From contig NZ_JAFMZZ010000004.1 in NCBI RefSeq assembly GCF_017356245.1, positions 156,741 to 220,740 on the forward strand: DNA of 64,000 bases, written 5' to 3'. This stretch comes from Bordetella petrii. GTDB taxonomy: Bacteria > Pseudomonadota > Gammaproteobacteria > Burkholderiales > Burkholderiaceae_B. A program made the translations under genes and the position numbers. Below, one piece after another: positions 15,992 to 25,868 of this stretch. Position 1 is the stretch's first letter. Every line of letters starts with the position of its first letter. The notes beneath the pieces are model-generated. The model saw only the letters and a program-made list of their open reading frames with translations, made no database searches and was not told where the DNA came from.

Positions 15992-16324
15992 ATGACGCCT
16001 CGTTCCCCCCAACTACAGATCTGCATCGACGAATGCCTGAACTGCTACCAGGCCTGCCTGGGCATGGCCATGAGCCATTGCCTGGAACAGGGCGGTCCGC
16101 ACGTCGATCCCGCCCACTTCCGCCTGATGATGGCCTGCTCGGAAAGCTGCCGCACGGCCGCGCATTTCATGCTGATCGGCGTGCCCCATCATCAGCACAT
16201 TTGCGCCGACTGCGCGTCGATATGCCGGCAATGCGCCGATAGCTGCGACGCGCTGGACGGCATGGACGAATGCGCCGCCGCGTGCCGGCGCTGCGCCGAT
16301 GCGTGCGAACGGATAGCGGGATAA
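15992..16324 (+). CDS. cysteine-rich four-helix copper-binding protein (Csp-like, DUF326)
   Basis: The 110-residue product contains 16 cysteines in the CxxxC spacing of the Csp/DUF326 copper-storage family: CIDECLNCYQAC, ACSESC, CADCASICRQCADSC and ECAAACRRCADAC, with a His-rich PHHQH turn. Proteins of this family form four-helix bundles whose core cysteines bind many Cu(I) ions. There is no signal peptide, so it should be cytoplasmic (Csp3-like). The ATG at 15992 follows a GGCAGGAG ribosome site; an upstream in-frame start at 15938 has none and was rejected. Confidence 0.88.
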   Translation: MTPRSPQLQICIDECLNCYQACLGMAMSHCLEQGGPHVDPAHFRLMMACSESCRTAAHFMLIGVPHHQHICADCASICRQCADSCDALDGMDECAAACRRCADACERIAG

Positions 16325-16332
16325 GGCCCGCG

Positions 16333-16797
16333 TCAGGCGGGCTTGACCGTCATCAGATAGAAAATGGCCAGGAACGCCAGAAACGCCGCCACGCCCAGGC
16401 CGAACCAGGCACGGAAATATCGCCAGTAGCCGGCCGGCAGCGCCAGGCCGCCGGCGGCGGCCTGGCGGGCCAGGTCGCGCAGGCGGATCTGCAGCCACAC
16501 CACCGGCAGCCAGCACGCGATCGCCACAATGTACAAATACACCGACCAGCGCAGCCAGCCCGCATCCATGCCGATGCCGGCCACATGCATCATCCAATAC
16601 CCCGTCAGGGGCTGGGCCGCCGCCGTCGTCGCAGTGAACAGCCAATCGGCCGTCACCACATAGCCTGCCACAGCGGCCACGGTGCGCGCATCGCGCCCGA
16701 GCGTGGCGACCAGAAAATAATAGGCGCTGCCGATGCCGGTGCCGAACAGCACCGTGGACGACAGCACGTGCAGCCATTTCGCTATCGCGTATTCCAT
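16333..16797 (-). CDS. DUF2269 family integral membrane protein
   Basis: The 154-residue protein has four hydrophobic segments (around residues 5-30, 45-65, 85-105 and 130-152) and the DUF2269 opening WLHVLSSTVLFGTGIGSAYYF, followed by TADWLFTATTAAAQPLTGYWMMH. Function is unknown. It overlaps the upstream SDR-DoxX fusion gene by 16 bp, so the two membrane proteins are co-translated. It is convergent with the copper-binding protein gene. Confidence 0.85.
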   Translation of the reverse strand: MEYAIAKWLHVLSSTVLFGTGIGSAYYFLVATLGRDARTVAAVAGYVVTADWLFTATTAAAQPLTGYWMMHVAGIGMDAGWLRWSVYLYIVAIACWLPVVWLQIRLRDLARQAAAGGLALPAGYWRYFRAWFGLGVAAFLAFLAIFYLMTVKPA

Positions 16798-18071
16798 GGC
16801 CGCTCCAGTTCATATAGCACCCACAGCAGCGCCAGCAGCGGCAGGTTCTTCAATATCGGCCCGTAGGGATGCAGCCAGAATTCCGGCAGCCGCCACGAAA
16901 CAATGGCCGTGTAGCCCAGCATCAATCCCGCCTGCGCCGCCCACAGCCAAGGCATGCGGCGCGGCGCCAGCGCCAGCAGGCCCAGGGCGATATCCAGCAG
17001 CGCGGCGCCGTACAACGCCAGCGGCTGCAACGCCTGCGGAACCCCCGCCCGCTGCAGCAGGGCATAGCTGGACTGCAGCGGGTAAACGCCCAGGGACACC
17101 ACGCCGGTAACGACCCACAAAACCGCCAGGCTTGCCCGCGCGACCGGCAGCAGCCAGCGCAGCTGGGCCTGCATGCGCTGCGCCGGCGCATCGTCGGACG
17201 CCACGAACTGATCCACCTCGCGCGGCATGCGGCCCAGCAGCGCGCGCAGCGGCTCCACGTCGGCGCTGTTGCCTCGCCGCAGCATGCGCCAGGCCGCCGT
17301 GTCCAGCAAAGCCTCGCGCCGCCAATCGCCCATGCGCGCCAGGATGGCGGCGACGCCGCGCGGCACCGGAACAAAGCGGCCGCGGCCCCGCAGGCCCAAT
17401 GCCCCGCGCAAGCGCGCCAGGAAATCCCGCCACGACAAGGCGCGCGGCCCCACCAGGGCGATGCGCGGCCCGGGCGGACGCGGCGCGTCGACCAGCGCCA
17501 CGATCGCCGCGGCCACGTCATCGATGTGTATGGGCTGCAATCGCGCCGCGCCCAGATCCGGCGCGGGGATCCATGGCAGCGTCGCCAGCATGCCGAACAG
17601 CGCCGCGCTGGTTCCCCCCGGCCCGTACACCAGCGACGGCTGCGCCACCACCGCATCCATGGGCAAGGCCAGCAGGTAGTCATCGGCGGCGCGCTTGCTC
17701 AAATAATAGGCGCTGCGGGCCCCCGCATCGGCGCCCAGGGCCGACACCTGGATCACGCGCCGCACCCCGGCCTGGCGGCAGGCCGAAAACAATGCCCGCG
17801 GCGCTTTTTCATGCAACTGGCTGAACCGTTCGCCGCGCGACTCGCGAAAAATCCCCACCGTATTGATCACTACATCGATGCCTTGCAGCAAGGGCAGCCA
17901 GTCGCGCGGATCACCCGCCTGATTGAAATCGACGCTGCGGTATGCAATGCCGGGTTCGCGCCTGGCCGGCGTCGCCCGCACACCCGCCACCACATCGTGG
18001 CCGGTGTGCGCCAGGGCCCGCACCACGTGCCGGCCCAGAAAACCCGTGGCGCCCAGCACCAATATGCTCAT
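16782..18071 (-). CDS. fusion of an NAD(P)-binding SDR domain and a DoxX-like membrane domain
   Basis: The 429-residue protein begins with an atypical short-chain dehydrogenase domain: GATGFLG nucleotide loop at residues 7-13, VVINTVGIFRE, and a YYLSK active-site-like motif. Around residues 300-425 four hydrophobic helices form a DoxX/DoxD-like membrane domain (VLWVVTGVVSLGVYPLQSSYALL, LDIALGLLALAPRRMPWLW). NmrA/SDR-DoxX fusions are known in proteobacteria but their substrate is not. I chose the ATG at 18071 because GGAGG lies eight bases upstream; the frame is open further but without homology. It overlaps the DUF2269 gene. Confidence 0.85.
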   Translation of the reverse strand: MSILVLGATGFLGRHVVRALAHTGHDVVAGVRATPARREPGIAYRSVDFNQAGDPRDWLPLLQGIDVVINTVGIFRESRGERFSQLHEKAPRALFSACRQAGVRRVIQVSALGADAGARSAYYLSKRAADDYLLALPMDAVVAQPSLVYGPGGTSAALFGMLATLPWIPAPDLGAARLQPIHIDDVAAAIVALVDAPRPPGPRIALVGPRALSWRDFLARLRGALGLRGRGRFVPVPRGVAAILARMGDWRREALLDTAAWRMLRRGNSADVEPLRALLGRMPREVDQFVASDDAPAQRMQAQLRWLLPVARASLAVLWVVTGVVSLGVYPLQSSYALLQRAGVPQALQPLALYGAALLDIALGLLALAPRRMPWLWAAQAGLMLGYTAIVSWRLPEFWLHPYGPILKNLPLLALLWVLYELERPWNTR

Positions 18072-18166
18072 CGGCCACGCCTCCGAAGCAATCTCGCACC
18101 AACCGTTACACCCCCGCGCCGGCCCGCCATGCATGCTGAAAGCTGGCAAAACCACCGGGGAACCGC

Positions 18167-18631
18167 ATGAGCCTCATCGCGCGCATCGCGGCGCGGGCCA
18201 TCATGTCGGGCAGCACGGCCAGCGTCCTGTCCACCCTGACGCTGGCCGGCTGCGGCGCACGCGATTGCCACAGCGCTTTCGCGCCTGTCAACGCCATCAG
18301 CCACTGGCTGTGGCGCGACACGGCCCTGCGCCAACAGCGCCCCTCGCTGCGCTACACCGTCACCGGGTATGTCATTCACCATTCGATGTCGATCTTCTGG
18401 GCCCTTGCCTACGAGGTCCTGCTGCACAAGCGCCGCCGCGACAGCCCGGGCTGGCATCCTTGCGCGGCGGGGCTGGGCGTGGCCGCCACGGCCTGCCTGG
18501 TGGACCTGAAGGCCACGCCGCGGCGCCTGACGCCGGGCTTCGAGCGCCGGCTGTCGGGCCGGTCACTTGCCGTGGTCTATGCCGCCTTCGGCATCGGCCT
18601 GGCGCTCACGCACCTGGCGCGGCGCTCTTAA
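18167..18631 (+). CDS. hypothetical membrane protein
   Basis: The 154-residue protein has three to four hydrophobic stretches (residues ~5-30, 65-85, 98-112, 132-148) and an APVNAISHWLW motif followed by YTVTGYVIHHSMSIFWALAYE, reminiscent of YagU/DUF1440-type inner-membrane proteins. I do not recognise a function. It is divergent from the SDR-DoxX gene and its 3' end overlaps the convergent BON-domain gene by 4 bp. Confidence 0.7.
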   Translation: MSLIARIAARAIMSGSTASVLSTLTLAGCGARDCHSAFAPVNAISHWLWRDTALRQQRPSLRYTVTGYVIHHSMSIFWALAYEVLLHKRRRDSPGWHPCAAGLGVAATACLVDLKATPRRLTPGFERRLSGRSLAVVYAAFGIGLALTHLARRS

Positions 18632-19188
18632 GAATCCGGGCCGGCCGCCCGCGACGCGGCCGGACCCACGCGAATCTGGTTCTCGACCTGGGTGACGCCG
18701 CGCGTGTCGCTGGCCGCGTCTTCCACGGCATGCTTGATCCAGCGCGAAGGCACATTGCCGGCCAGCACGACTTTGCCGCCGGCCACCGCCACCGACACAT
18801 CCCCGACGTCGAGGCCGCTGCGGCTCAGCCGTTCGCACAGATCGTCCTGGATATATTCGTCCGAACGCACATATCCCTTGGGATACACCGGCATGCGCGG
18901 CTGGCTCTGGTACGGAAAACTCAGCCCCGAACGCCCGGGGTAGTCGCCCTGGCCCACTCCCCCGCCCCGCCACTGGGGATCGTTCTTCCAACTGTCGGGC
19001 CGGGAATACGTGTCGCGCGTCTCGCGGCGGGCGCGCTCGCCGGCGACCGGGTCGTCGTAGCGGCGTCCGTAGGGGTCGCGTTCCTGGCTGTAGGTCTGGC
19101 CGCCCCCCGGATAGCCCGAATTGGAGTTGCGGTCGTAGTTGCGCCGCCGGGGCGGCTCGTCGGGCAGGTCATTCAGGCGATAGCGCAT
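18628..19188 (-). CDS. BON-domain protein
   Basis: The 186-residue protein has a long polar N-terminus rich in Arg, Tyr, Gly and Asp (residues 1-105) and then one BON domain (about 108-178): DDLCERLSRSGLDVGDVSVAVAGGKVVLAGNVPSRWIKHAVEDAA, ending with GVTQVENQIRV. BON domains often bind membranes or glycans and occur in OsmY-type stress proteins. There is no signal peptide. The low-complexity N-terminus with repeated RRxxYD motifs is characteristic of a subfamily found in Bordetella and relatives. Confidence 0.85.
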   Translation of the reverse strand: MRYRLNDLPDEPPRRRNYDRNSNSGYPGGGQTYSQERDPYGRRYDDPVAGERARRETRDTYSRPDSWKNDPQWRGGGVGQGDYPGRSGLSFPYQSQPRMPVYPKGYVRSDEYIQDDLCERLSRSGLDVGDVSVAVAGGKVVLAGNVPSRWIKHAVEDAASDTRGVTQVENQIRVGPAASRAAGPDS

Positions 19189-19259
19189 GATGGGGCCTCA
19201 TTGTCATGACAATACCTGCGCCCCGCAATTGGCGTGCCCGCCGGCACGCCGCCCGCGCG

Positions 19260-20714
19260 CTATGCCGCCTGGCGCCGCAATACCCGCCCCGGCCGCGCGC
19301 CGCTGGCCTGGCCGCCGCGCCACACGATGGCGCCATTGACCAGCACCGTGTCAATGCCGATCGACGGCGCCACCGGCCTGTCGAAGGTGGCGGCCTCGGC
19401 CACGGTTTCGGCATTGAAGATCGCCAGGTCGGCAAAAGCGCCTTCGCGCAGCACGCCGCGATCGGCCAGCCCGAAGCGCGCGGCGGTCAGGCCGCTCATC
19501 TTGTGCACGGCCTTTTCCAGCGAAAACAGCCCCAGGCCCCGGCCATAGTGGCCCAGCACGCGCGGGAAGGTTCCCCACAGGCGCGGATGCGGCTGTTCAT
19601 CGTGCGGCAGGCCGTCCGAACCGATCATGGTGTCGTCGAACTGCAGGATGCGCTGCACATCGGCGTCGTCCATGCGGAAATAAATGGCGCCGGCCGGCAG
19701 CAGGCGGGCCACCGCGTCTTCCAGCGTGGCCCCCAGCTCGCGCGCGATATCGTCCAGGTCGCGGCCCGCATACTGCGGCAGGCTCTTGGACCAGGTCACG
19801 ATGGTGCGCGACGATCCCGCCGCCCGCGCATGGGTCAGGATGGTGGACGACGCGGCATACGGATAGCAGTCCAGGCACACCGGCTGCCGCGCCATTGCCG
19901 CGCGGATGCGCTGCAGCGTCTGCACCGACCGCCCGTAATTGTTCACCCCGGCCAGCTTGTGGTGCGAGATCACCACCGGCACGCCAAGCTCGCGGCCGAT
20001 GCGGAAGGTTTCTTCCAGCGATGCCATGATCTCGTCGCCCTCGTCGCGCATGTGCGTGCAGTACAGCCCGCCATGCCCGGCCAGCGGGCGGCAGACATCG
20101 ATGATCTCTTCCGTGGAAGCCGCCATGGCCGGCGCGTACGCCAGGCCGGTGGACACGCCGATGGCGCCCGCTTCCATGGCCTCGTCCACATGGCCGCGCA
20201 TGGCGGCCGCCTCGCCGGCCGTGGCCGGGCGCGACAAGTCATCCATGGTGATTACCCGCAGCGTGGAATGGCCCACCAGCATGGCGCAGTTGGTGGCGGC
20301 CGGCTGCGCCCGCAATGCCTGCAGATAATCGCCGAAGCGCGCGTAGCGGGACCACTGGCCGGTGCTGTCCAGCAGATCCAGCGGCGGCGTCATGGCGGCG
20401 GGCGCCGGCTGGGGCATGGGCGCCAGCGAAATGCCGCAATTGCCGCCGATTACCGTGGTAACGCCCTGGCTGACCTTGGGCGCCATGTCGCCGGCCGACA
20501 GCATGACGCGGTCGTCGTGCGTGTGGGCGTCGATAAAGCCGGGCGCGGCCACCAGCCCGCGGGCGTCGATTTCCTGGCGGCCGCGCGCGCCGCCCAGGTC
20601 GCCCAGGCGCACGACACGGTCGCCGTTGATGCCGATGTCGCCGTCGAAGCGCGCCGCGCCGGTGCCGTCGACGATCTCGGCATGGCGGATCAAAACGTCG
20701 TAAATGGGCTGCAT
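19260..20714 (-). CDS. N-acyl-D-amino-acid deacylase (D-aminoacylase)
   Basis: The 484-residue amidohydrolase hydrolyses N-acyl-D-amino acids to the free D-amino acid and a fatty or acetic acid. Family marks are YDVLIRHAEIVDGTG at the start, the metal motif DAHTHDD, GNCGIS, YCTHMRDEGD and the C-terminal FNAETVAEAATFDRP with a final beta-sandwich. The start at 20714 is the ATG directly before that opening motif. The gene stands alone between the BON gene and the divergent DUF3008 gene, so no substrate can be named. Confidence 0.9.
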   Translation of the reverse strand: MQPIYDVLIRHAEIVDGTGAARFDGDIGINGDRVVRLGDLGGARGRQEIDARGLVAAPGFIDAHTHDDRVMLSAGDMAPKVSQGVTTVIGGNCGISLAPMPQPAPAAMTPPLDLLDSTGQWSRYARFGDYLQALRAQPAATNCAMLVGHSTLRVITMDDLSRPATAGEAAAMRGHVDEAMEAGAIGVSTGLAYAPAMAASTEEIIDVCRPLAGHGGLYCTHMRDEGDEIMASLEETFRIGRELGVPVVISHHKLAGVNNYGRSVQTLQRIRAAMARQPVCLDCYPYAASSTILTHARAAGSSRTIVTWSKSLPQYAGRDLDDIARELGATLEDAVARLLPAGAIYFRMDDADVQRILQFDDTMIGSDGLPHDEQPHPRLWGTFPRVLGHYGRGLGLFSLEKAVHKMSGLTAARFGLADRGVLREGAFADLAIFNAETVAEAATFDRPVAPSIGIDTVLVNGAIVWRGGQASGARPGRVLRRQAA

Positions 20715-20860
20715 GATGGGCCTTGTCTGTGGAATGCGGGGCGGCGGCCGGGGCGCGGCGCCGGGCAATGCCCAAGTGTACGGCCGCCGCGGCGCTGCCC
20801 CGCCGGGCATGCCGCTTGCGTGCGCGGCCGGTTCACCCACCTGATGCACGGAGGCCACTC

Positions 20861-21049
20861 ATGCCCGCGAAATCCCAAGCCCAGCAAAAGGCGGCCGGCG
20901 CTGCCCTTGCCGCCAAGCGTGGCGAACAGAAAAAAAGCAGCCTGAAGGGCGCTTCGAAATCCATGTACGAATCGATGGACGAGAAGGAACTGGAAAAAAT
21001 GGCGTCCGCCTCGCGGCACGGCAAGCCGCAGCACAAGCACGACTCGTGA
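20861..21049 (+). CDS. small DUF3008 family protein
   Basis: The 62-residue, highly charged protein (MPAKSQAQQKAAGAALAAKRG, then KGASKSMYESMDEKELEKMAS) matches the DUF3008 family of small hydrophilic proteins in proteobacteria. A GGAGG lies eight bases before the ATG. No function is known; the composition suggests a natively unfolded or nucleic-acid-associated protein. Confidence 0.85.
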   Translation: MPAKSQAQQKAAGAALAAKRGEQKKSSLKGASKSMYESMDEKELEKMASASRHGKPQHKHDS

Positions 21050-21138
21050 GGCGCGGGCCGCGGCGCCGGGCTGGGCGCGGCGCGGCATCCTGTGCTAGGG
21101 TTGGCGGCACGCCCGCCCACCCTTGACGAGGTACCGCC

Positions 21139-21540
21139 ATGTCACGCGTCACCCGCCTGCCCGCCGCCACGCCCCTGCCGCTGTCGCGCGCCGTCAAGGC
21201 CAACGGCTTTCTGTTCGCTTCGGGCCAGATCCCCATGGACGCGGCGGGGCAGGTCGTGCGCGGCGATATCGCCGCGCAGACCGAAGCCGTATTCGACCGC
21301 ATCACCGAGACACTGGCCAAGGCCGGCTGCCACCTGCAAGACGTGGTGCGCGCCACGGTGTGGCTGTCGGACATGGCGCTGTTCGGCGAATTCAACAAAG
21401 TCTATGCCGCGCGCTTCGGCCACGCGCTGCCCGCACGGTCCACCGTGCAGGCCCGGCTGGCCCTGGACGTCGACGTCGAGATCGAAGTCCAGGCCCTGCT
21501 TCCCGAACGCCGCCCGCCCGGCCCCGTCTCCGAAGCCTGA
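21139..21540 (+). CDS. RidA family (YjgF/YER057c/UK114) protein
   Basis: The 133-residue protein shows the RidA fold: PLSRAVKANGFLFASGQIPMD, a DIAAQTEAVFDRITETLAKAG helix, VVRATVWLSDMALFGEFNKVYAARF, and the C-terminal STVQARLALDVDVEIEVQALLP containing the Arg that binds the carboxylate of imines. RidA proteins hydrolyse reactive enamines/imines formed by PLP enzymes. It lies 89 bp after the DUF3008 gene and is followed by the Bug remnant on the opposite strand. Confidence 0.9.
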   Translation: MSRVTRLPAATPLPLSRAVKANGFLFASGQIPMDAAGQVVRGDIAAQTEAVFDRITETLAKAGCHLQDVVRATVWLSDMALFGEFNKVYAARFGHALPARSTVQARLALDVDVEIEVQALLPERRPPGPVSEA

Positions 21541-21557
21541 AGCCCCGCGGCCGGCGT

Positions 21558-21773
21558 TCAGTCTACGCGGGCGCCCGACTTCTCGACCACCACGGTCCGC
21601 CCCCAGGCTTCGGTCAGGCCCTGCGCCACCTGGCGCGCCAGGAAGTCCGAAGCGCCGCCGGGCGCCTGCGGCACCACCAGCTTCACCTGGCGGTCGGGGT
21701 AGCCCGCCGCCGCTGCCTGCGCCATGCCTCCCAGCAGCAACATCGCCGCAATACACGCCCGTGCCTGCCTCAT
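21558..21773 (-). pseudogene. truncated Bug-type solute receptor
   Basis: The frame encodes a clean signal peptide (ACIAAMLLLGGMAQAAAA) followed by the Bug N-terminus, YPDRQVKLVVPQAPGGASDFLARQVAQGLTEAWGRTVVVE, and then stops after KSGARVD at 71 residues. Intact Bug proteins are about 320-330 residues, so roughly three quarters is missing. The PFPAGG-type loop reads PQAPGG. No further Bug sequence is visible to the left, where the RidA gene ends 17 bp away, so the gene was cut by a deletion. Confidence 0.8.
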
Positions 21774-21896
21774 CTGTGTCTCCTCGCAAAAGACCCAGAG
21801 TGTGAACGCCTGGCCGGGCCGCGACAATTCGGATGTTGCAAGCCGACGGTTTGCCGTTGCCTAAGTATGGAAGGGCCGGGCAGCGCGGCGGTACGG

Positions 21897-22565
21897 CTAC
21901 GACCCCATGGCCTGCAGTTCGTTCCGGTACTGCTGCACCAGGCCGGGCGGGGCATCGTGCTGGTAAGCGTCCAGGAACTGCCGCAGCGCCTGGCGGTATT
22001 CCTGCCGGAACCCGTCATTGCCTGGGCTGGCGGCCAGCTGGGCCCGCGCCCGCTCGACCGGCGCGCGGGCGCGCTGCAACAGGCGGCGTCGCCCGAACGG
22101 CGATTCGTCGCGCATGATCACCACGCTGCGCTCGAAGCCGGGCATGTACTTCACCACGAAGCGCTCGCCCTTTGGCGGCAGTTCGATTTCATTGCGCACC
22201 GGATACAGACTGGCCGACAGGGTGTCAAAATGGAACTTCACATCGCGGCCATCGGCCGTCTTCAGCACGGCATCGTAGGCCCAGACGTACTGCTCATTGA
22301 GCTGCGAGCTGGTTTGTTCGGCATGGGTGATAACGGCGCTGCCGTACGTGCCGAATGCATGCACGAACAGCGCATTGGCCATCGGCCCGGTGAACACATT
22401 GGCCATGCCCGCCACGAAACCGGCGATGCCCAGAGCGTACCACGCGGGGTGCCCCAGCCAGCGGGCCAGGCAGGCCCCCACCGCCAGCCCCGCCAGCACC
22501 AGCAGCGGCAGACTCCACAGCGAATGCTGGCCCAGGAAGTAAAAGATGGCGGCTAGTGCAGTCAT
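21897..22565 (-). CDS. hypothetical membrane protein
   Basis: The 222-residue product has two or three N-terminal hydrophobic segments (residues 5-30, 37-60) and a soluble C-terminal part with a YVWAYDAVLKTADGRDVKFHFDTLSASLYPV beta segment and a charged helical tail. I do not recognise a family with certainty. It is divergent from the Hsp70 gene with 111 bp between them. Confidence 0.65.
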   Translation of the reverse strand: MTALAAIFYFLGQHSLWSLPLLVLAGLAVGACLARWLGHPAWYALGIAGFVAGMANVFTGPMANALFVHAFGTYGSAVITHAEQTSSQLNEQYVWAYDAVLKTADGRDVKFHFDTLSASLYPVRNEIELPPKGERFVVKYMPGFERSVVIMRDESPFGRRRLLQRARAPVERARAQLAASPGNDGFRQEYRQALRQFLDAYQHDAPPGLVQQYRNELQAMGS

Positions 22566-22676
22566 GGCGTGTCAGTATATAGTTCCGCAACCGTCATATT
22601 TGCAAACAATCGCTGCGTCGGACCCGCCGGGCATTCCACTGGGCCGCACCGCCCGGCGCGAGGAACAGCGTGGTTC

Positions 22677-24398
<1,722 letters not shown>

Positions 24399-24428
24399 CG
24401 CCAGACCCGCCCACGACGATCCGACCCC

Positions 24429-25808
24429 ATGCAAGCGATCTTCACCGTGCTCGGCATCACGCCGACCGCCGACACCCGGGCGATCCGGCGCGCCTACGCG
24501 CAGCGGCTGAAAACACTGGACCAGCACACCCAGGCCGGCGAATTCGAAGCCCTGCGCCGCGCCTATGAAACCGCCCTGGACTGGGCCCGCAACGCCGGCG
24601 CCGCGGCCGAGGCCCAGGAACCGGCCGCCCCGGCGCCCGACGCCGGCAACCCGGCCGACCCCGAGTCCGCGCCCCAGCCCCCGGCCGCGCTGGCCGATAT
24701 TCCGGCGTCCGGCTATGCGCCGCGGCAGCCGCAGCAGACCGTGCGCCAGGTGCCGCGGCACGCCACCTGGCGCGCCGCGCGCGAACGGCGAAGAATCGTC
24801 GACGAATCCATCGCCGAACTCATGCAGACCGAGCCGCAGGCCCTGCCCGCCGCCTGGAAGCGCCTGACCTCGCAGCCCGGGCTGGAATCGCTGGACGCCA
24901 TGGCGGACTTCGGCGACCGGTTGCTCGAACACATCGCCGAACGGCCCGACGGGCAATACGCGCTGTACTCCCTGGGCCAGCGGCAATTCCACTGGGAACA
25001 TGCCGCCTACCGCCCGCGCACGCCGCGCGCGGCCGAATGGCTGCAGCGCTATATCGAAGAACGCGAACTGTGGGAACGGCAGCCGCGCAAGCAGCGCCTG
25101 CAGAACGAGCGCGCCATCGAGCGCATGCGGCGCCACCCGTCGCCCGGCTGGCGGCGGGCCAACCGGGCCCATCCCGTCATTTATTTTGTCTCGCGGCACA
25201 TGCCCTTGTGGTGGCGCCTGCACGTGCCCGCCGCGCTGGCGCGGCATTACGAACAGGCCTTGCAGTCGCCGCCGCTGCTGGTGCGCGGCCTGCGCAAACT
25301 GCAGGGCAGCGGAATCGGCTGGCCCAAGTGGTACGTCTGGATCTTCGTCGGCATTCTGGCCAACGGCCTGCACGCGTGGTCTACCCAGTCGCAGCGGCCC
25401 ACCGCCAGCCAGGCCCGCCCGCAGCAAACGCAGGCCGCCCCTAAGCCGCAGGCTCCGGCCGACCAGCTGCAGCCGATTACCAGCTTCGCCGGCGGCAAGC
25501 GCGCCTACCGCATTACCGGCCCGGTCGCCGGCGGCAACCCGAACGGCCAGGCCTTGCTGGAAGTGCCCATTCCGGCCTATCCCAAAAACGGCTGGGGCGC
25601 GCGCGGCACCGTGTACATCACGCTGACCGTGACGTCGTGGGGCGAAGTGCAGGCCGCGGTCAGCCAGAGTTCAGGCAGCAGGCCGCTGGATTCCGCCGCC
25701 CTGGCCGCCGCCCAGGGCGCGCGCGTCGATGGCAAGCTGGCGTACTCGCTGACGGCCCGGCTGCCGTTCGAGTTCCGTCCGCAACAGCCGCCGGCCGCGC
25801 CGAAATAG
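24429..25808 (+). CDS. J-like protein with membrane anchor and TonB-like C-terminal domain
   Basis: Residues 1-50 (FTVLGITPTADTRAIRRAYAQRLKTLDQHTQ, then EFEALRRAYETAL) have the helix II-loop-helix III pattern of a J domain, but the HPD tripeptide needed to stimulate Hsp70 ATPase is absent. A helical Pro/Ala-rich middle follows, then one transmembrane helix (about 297-318, WYVWIFVGILANGLHAW). The C-terminal ~85 residues resemble a TonB/energy-transducer C-domain: IPAYPKNGWGARGTVYITLTVTSWGEV, then a SSGSRPLDSAALAAAQ helix. This predicts a cytoplasmic J part and a periplasmic TonB-like part. It follows the HscC gene by 30 bp and is probably its partner. Confidence 0.75.
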   Translation: MQAIFTVLGITPTADTRAIRRAYAQRLKTLDQHTQAGEFEALRRAYETALDWARNAGAAAEAQEPAAPAPDAGNPADPESAPQPPAALADIPASGYAPRQPQQTVRQVPRHATWRAARERRRIVDESIAELMQTEPQALPAAWKRLTSQPGLESLDAMADFGDRLLEHIAERPDGQYALYSLGQRQFHWEHAAYRPRTPRAAEWLQRYIEERELWERQPRKQRLQNERAIERMRRHPSPGWRRANRAHPVIYFVSRHMPLWWRLHVPAALARHYEQALQSPPLLVRGLRKLQGSGIGWPKWYVWIFVGILANGLHAWSTQSQRPTASQARPQQTQAAPKPQAPADQLQPITSFAGGKRAYRITGPVAGGNPNGQALLEVPIPAYPKNGWGARGTVYITLTVTSWGEVQAAVSQSSGSRPLDSAALAAAQGARVDGKLAYSLTARLPFEFRPQQPPAAPK

Positions 25809-25868
25809 CCGGCCGTGGCGCGGGCCCGGGGGCGGCCCGCCCGGCGGGCCACACCCCCATGGCCGCGC
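25809..25868. terminator. GC-rich hairpin region between convergent genes
   Basis: The 60-bp gap between the J-like gene (+) and the molybdenum-subunit gene (-) contains GGCCCG and CGGGCC arms in a dense GC-rich stretch. It could terminate both genes, but there is no T-tract on either side. Confidence 0.3.

Noticed and set aside
18167..18631. lipoprotein based on an LAGC motif near residue 29
   Set aside because: The Cys lies beyond the first hydrophobic stretch without a normal signal-peptide layout, and further hydrophobic segments suggest an integral membrane protein.
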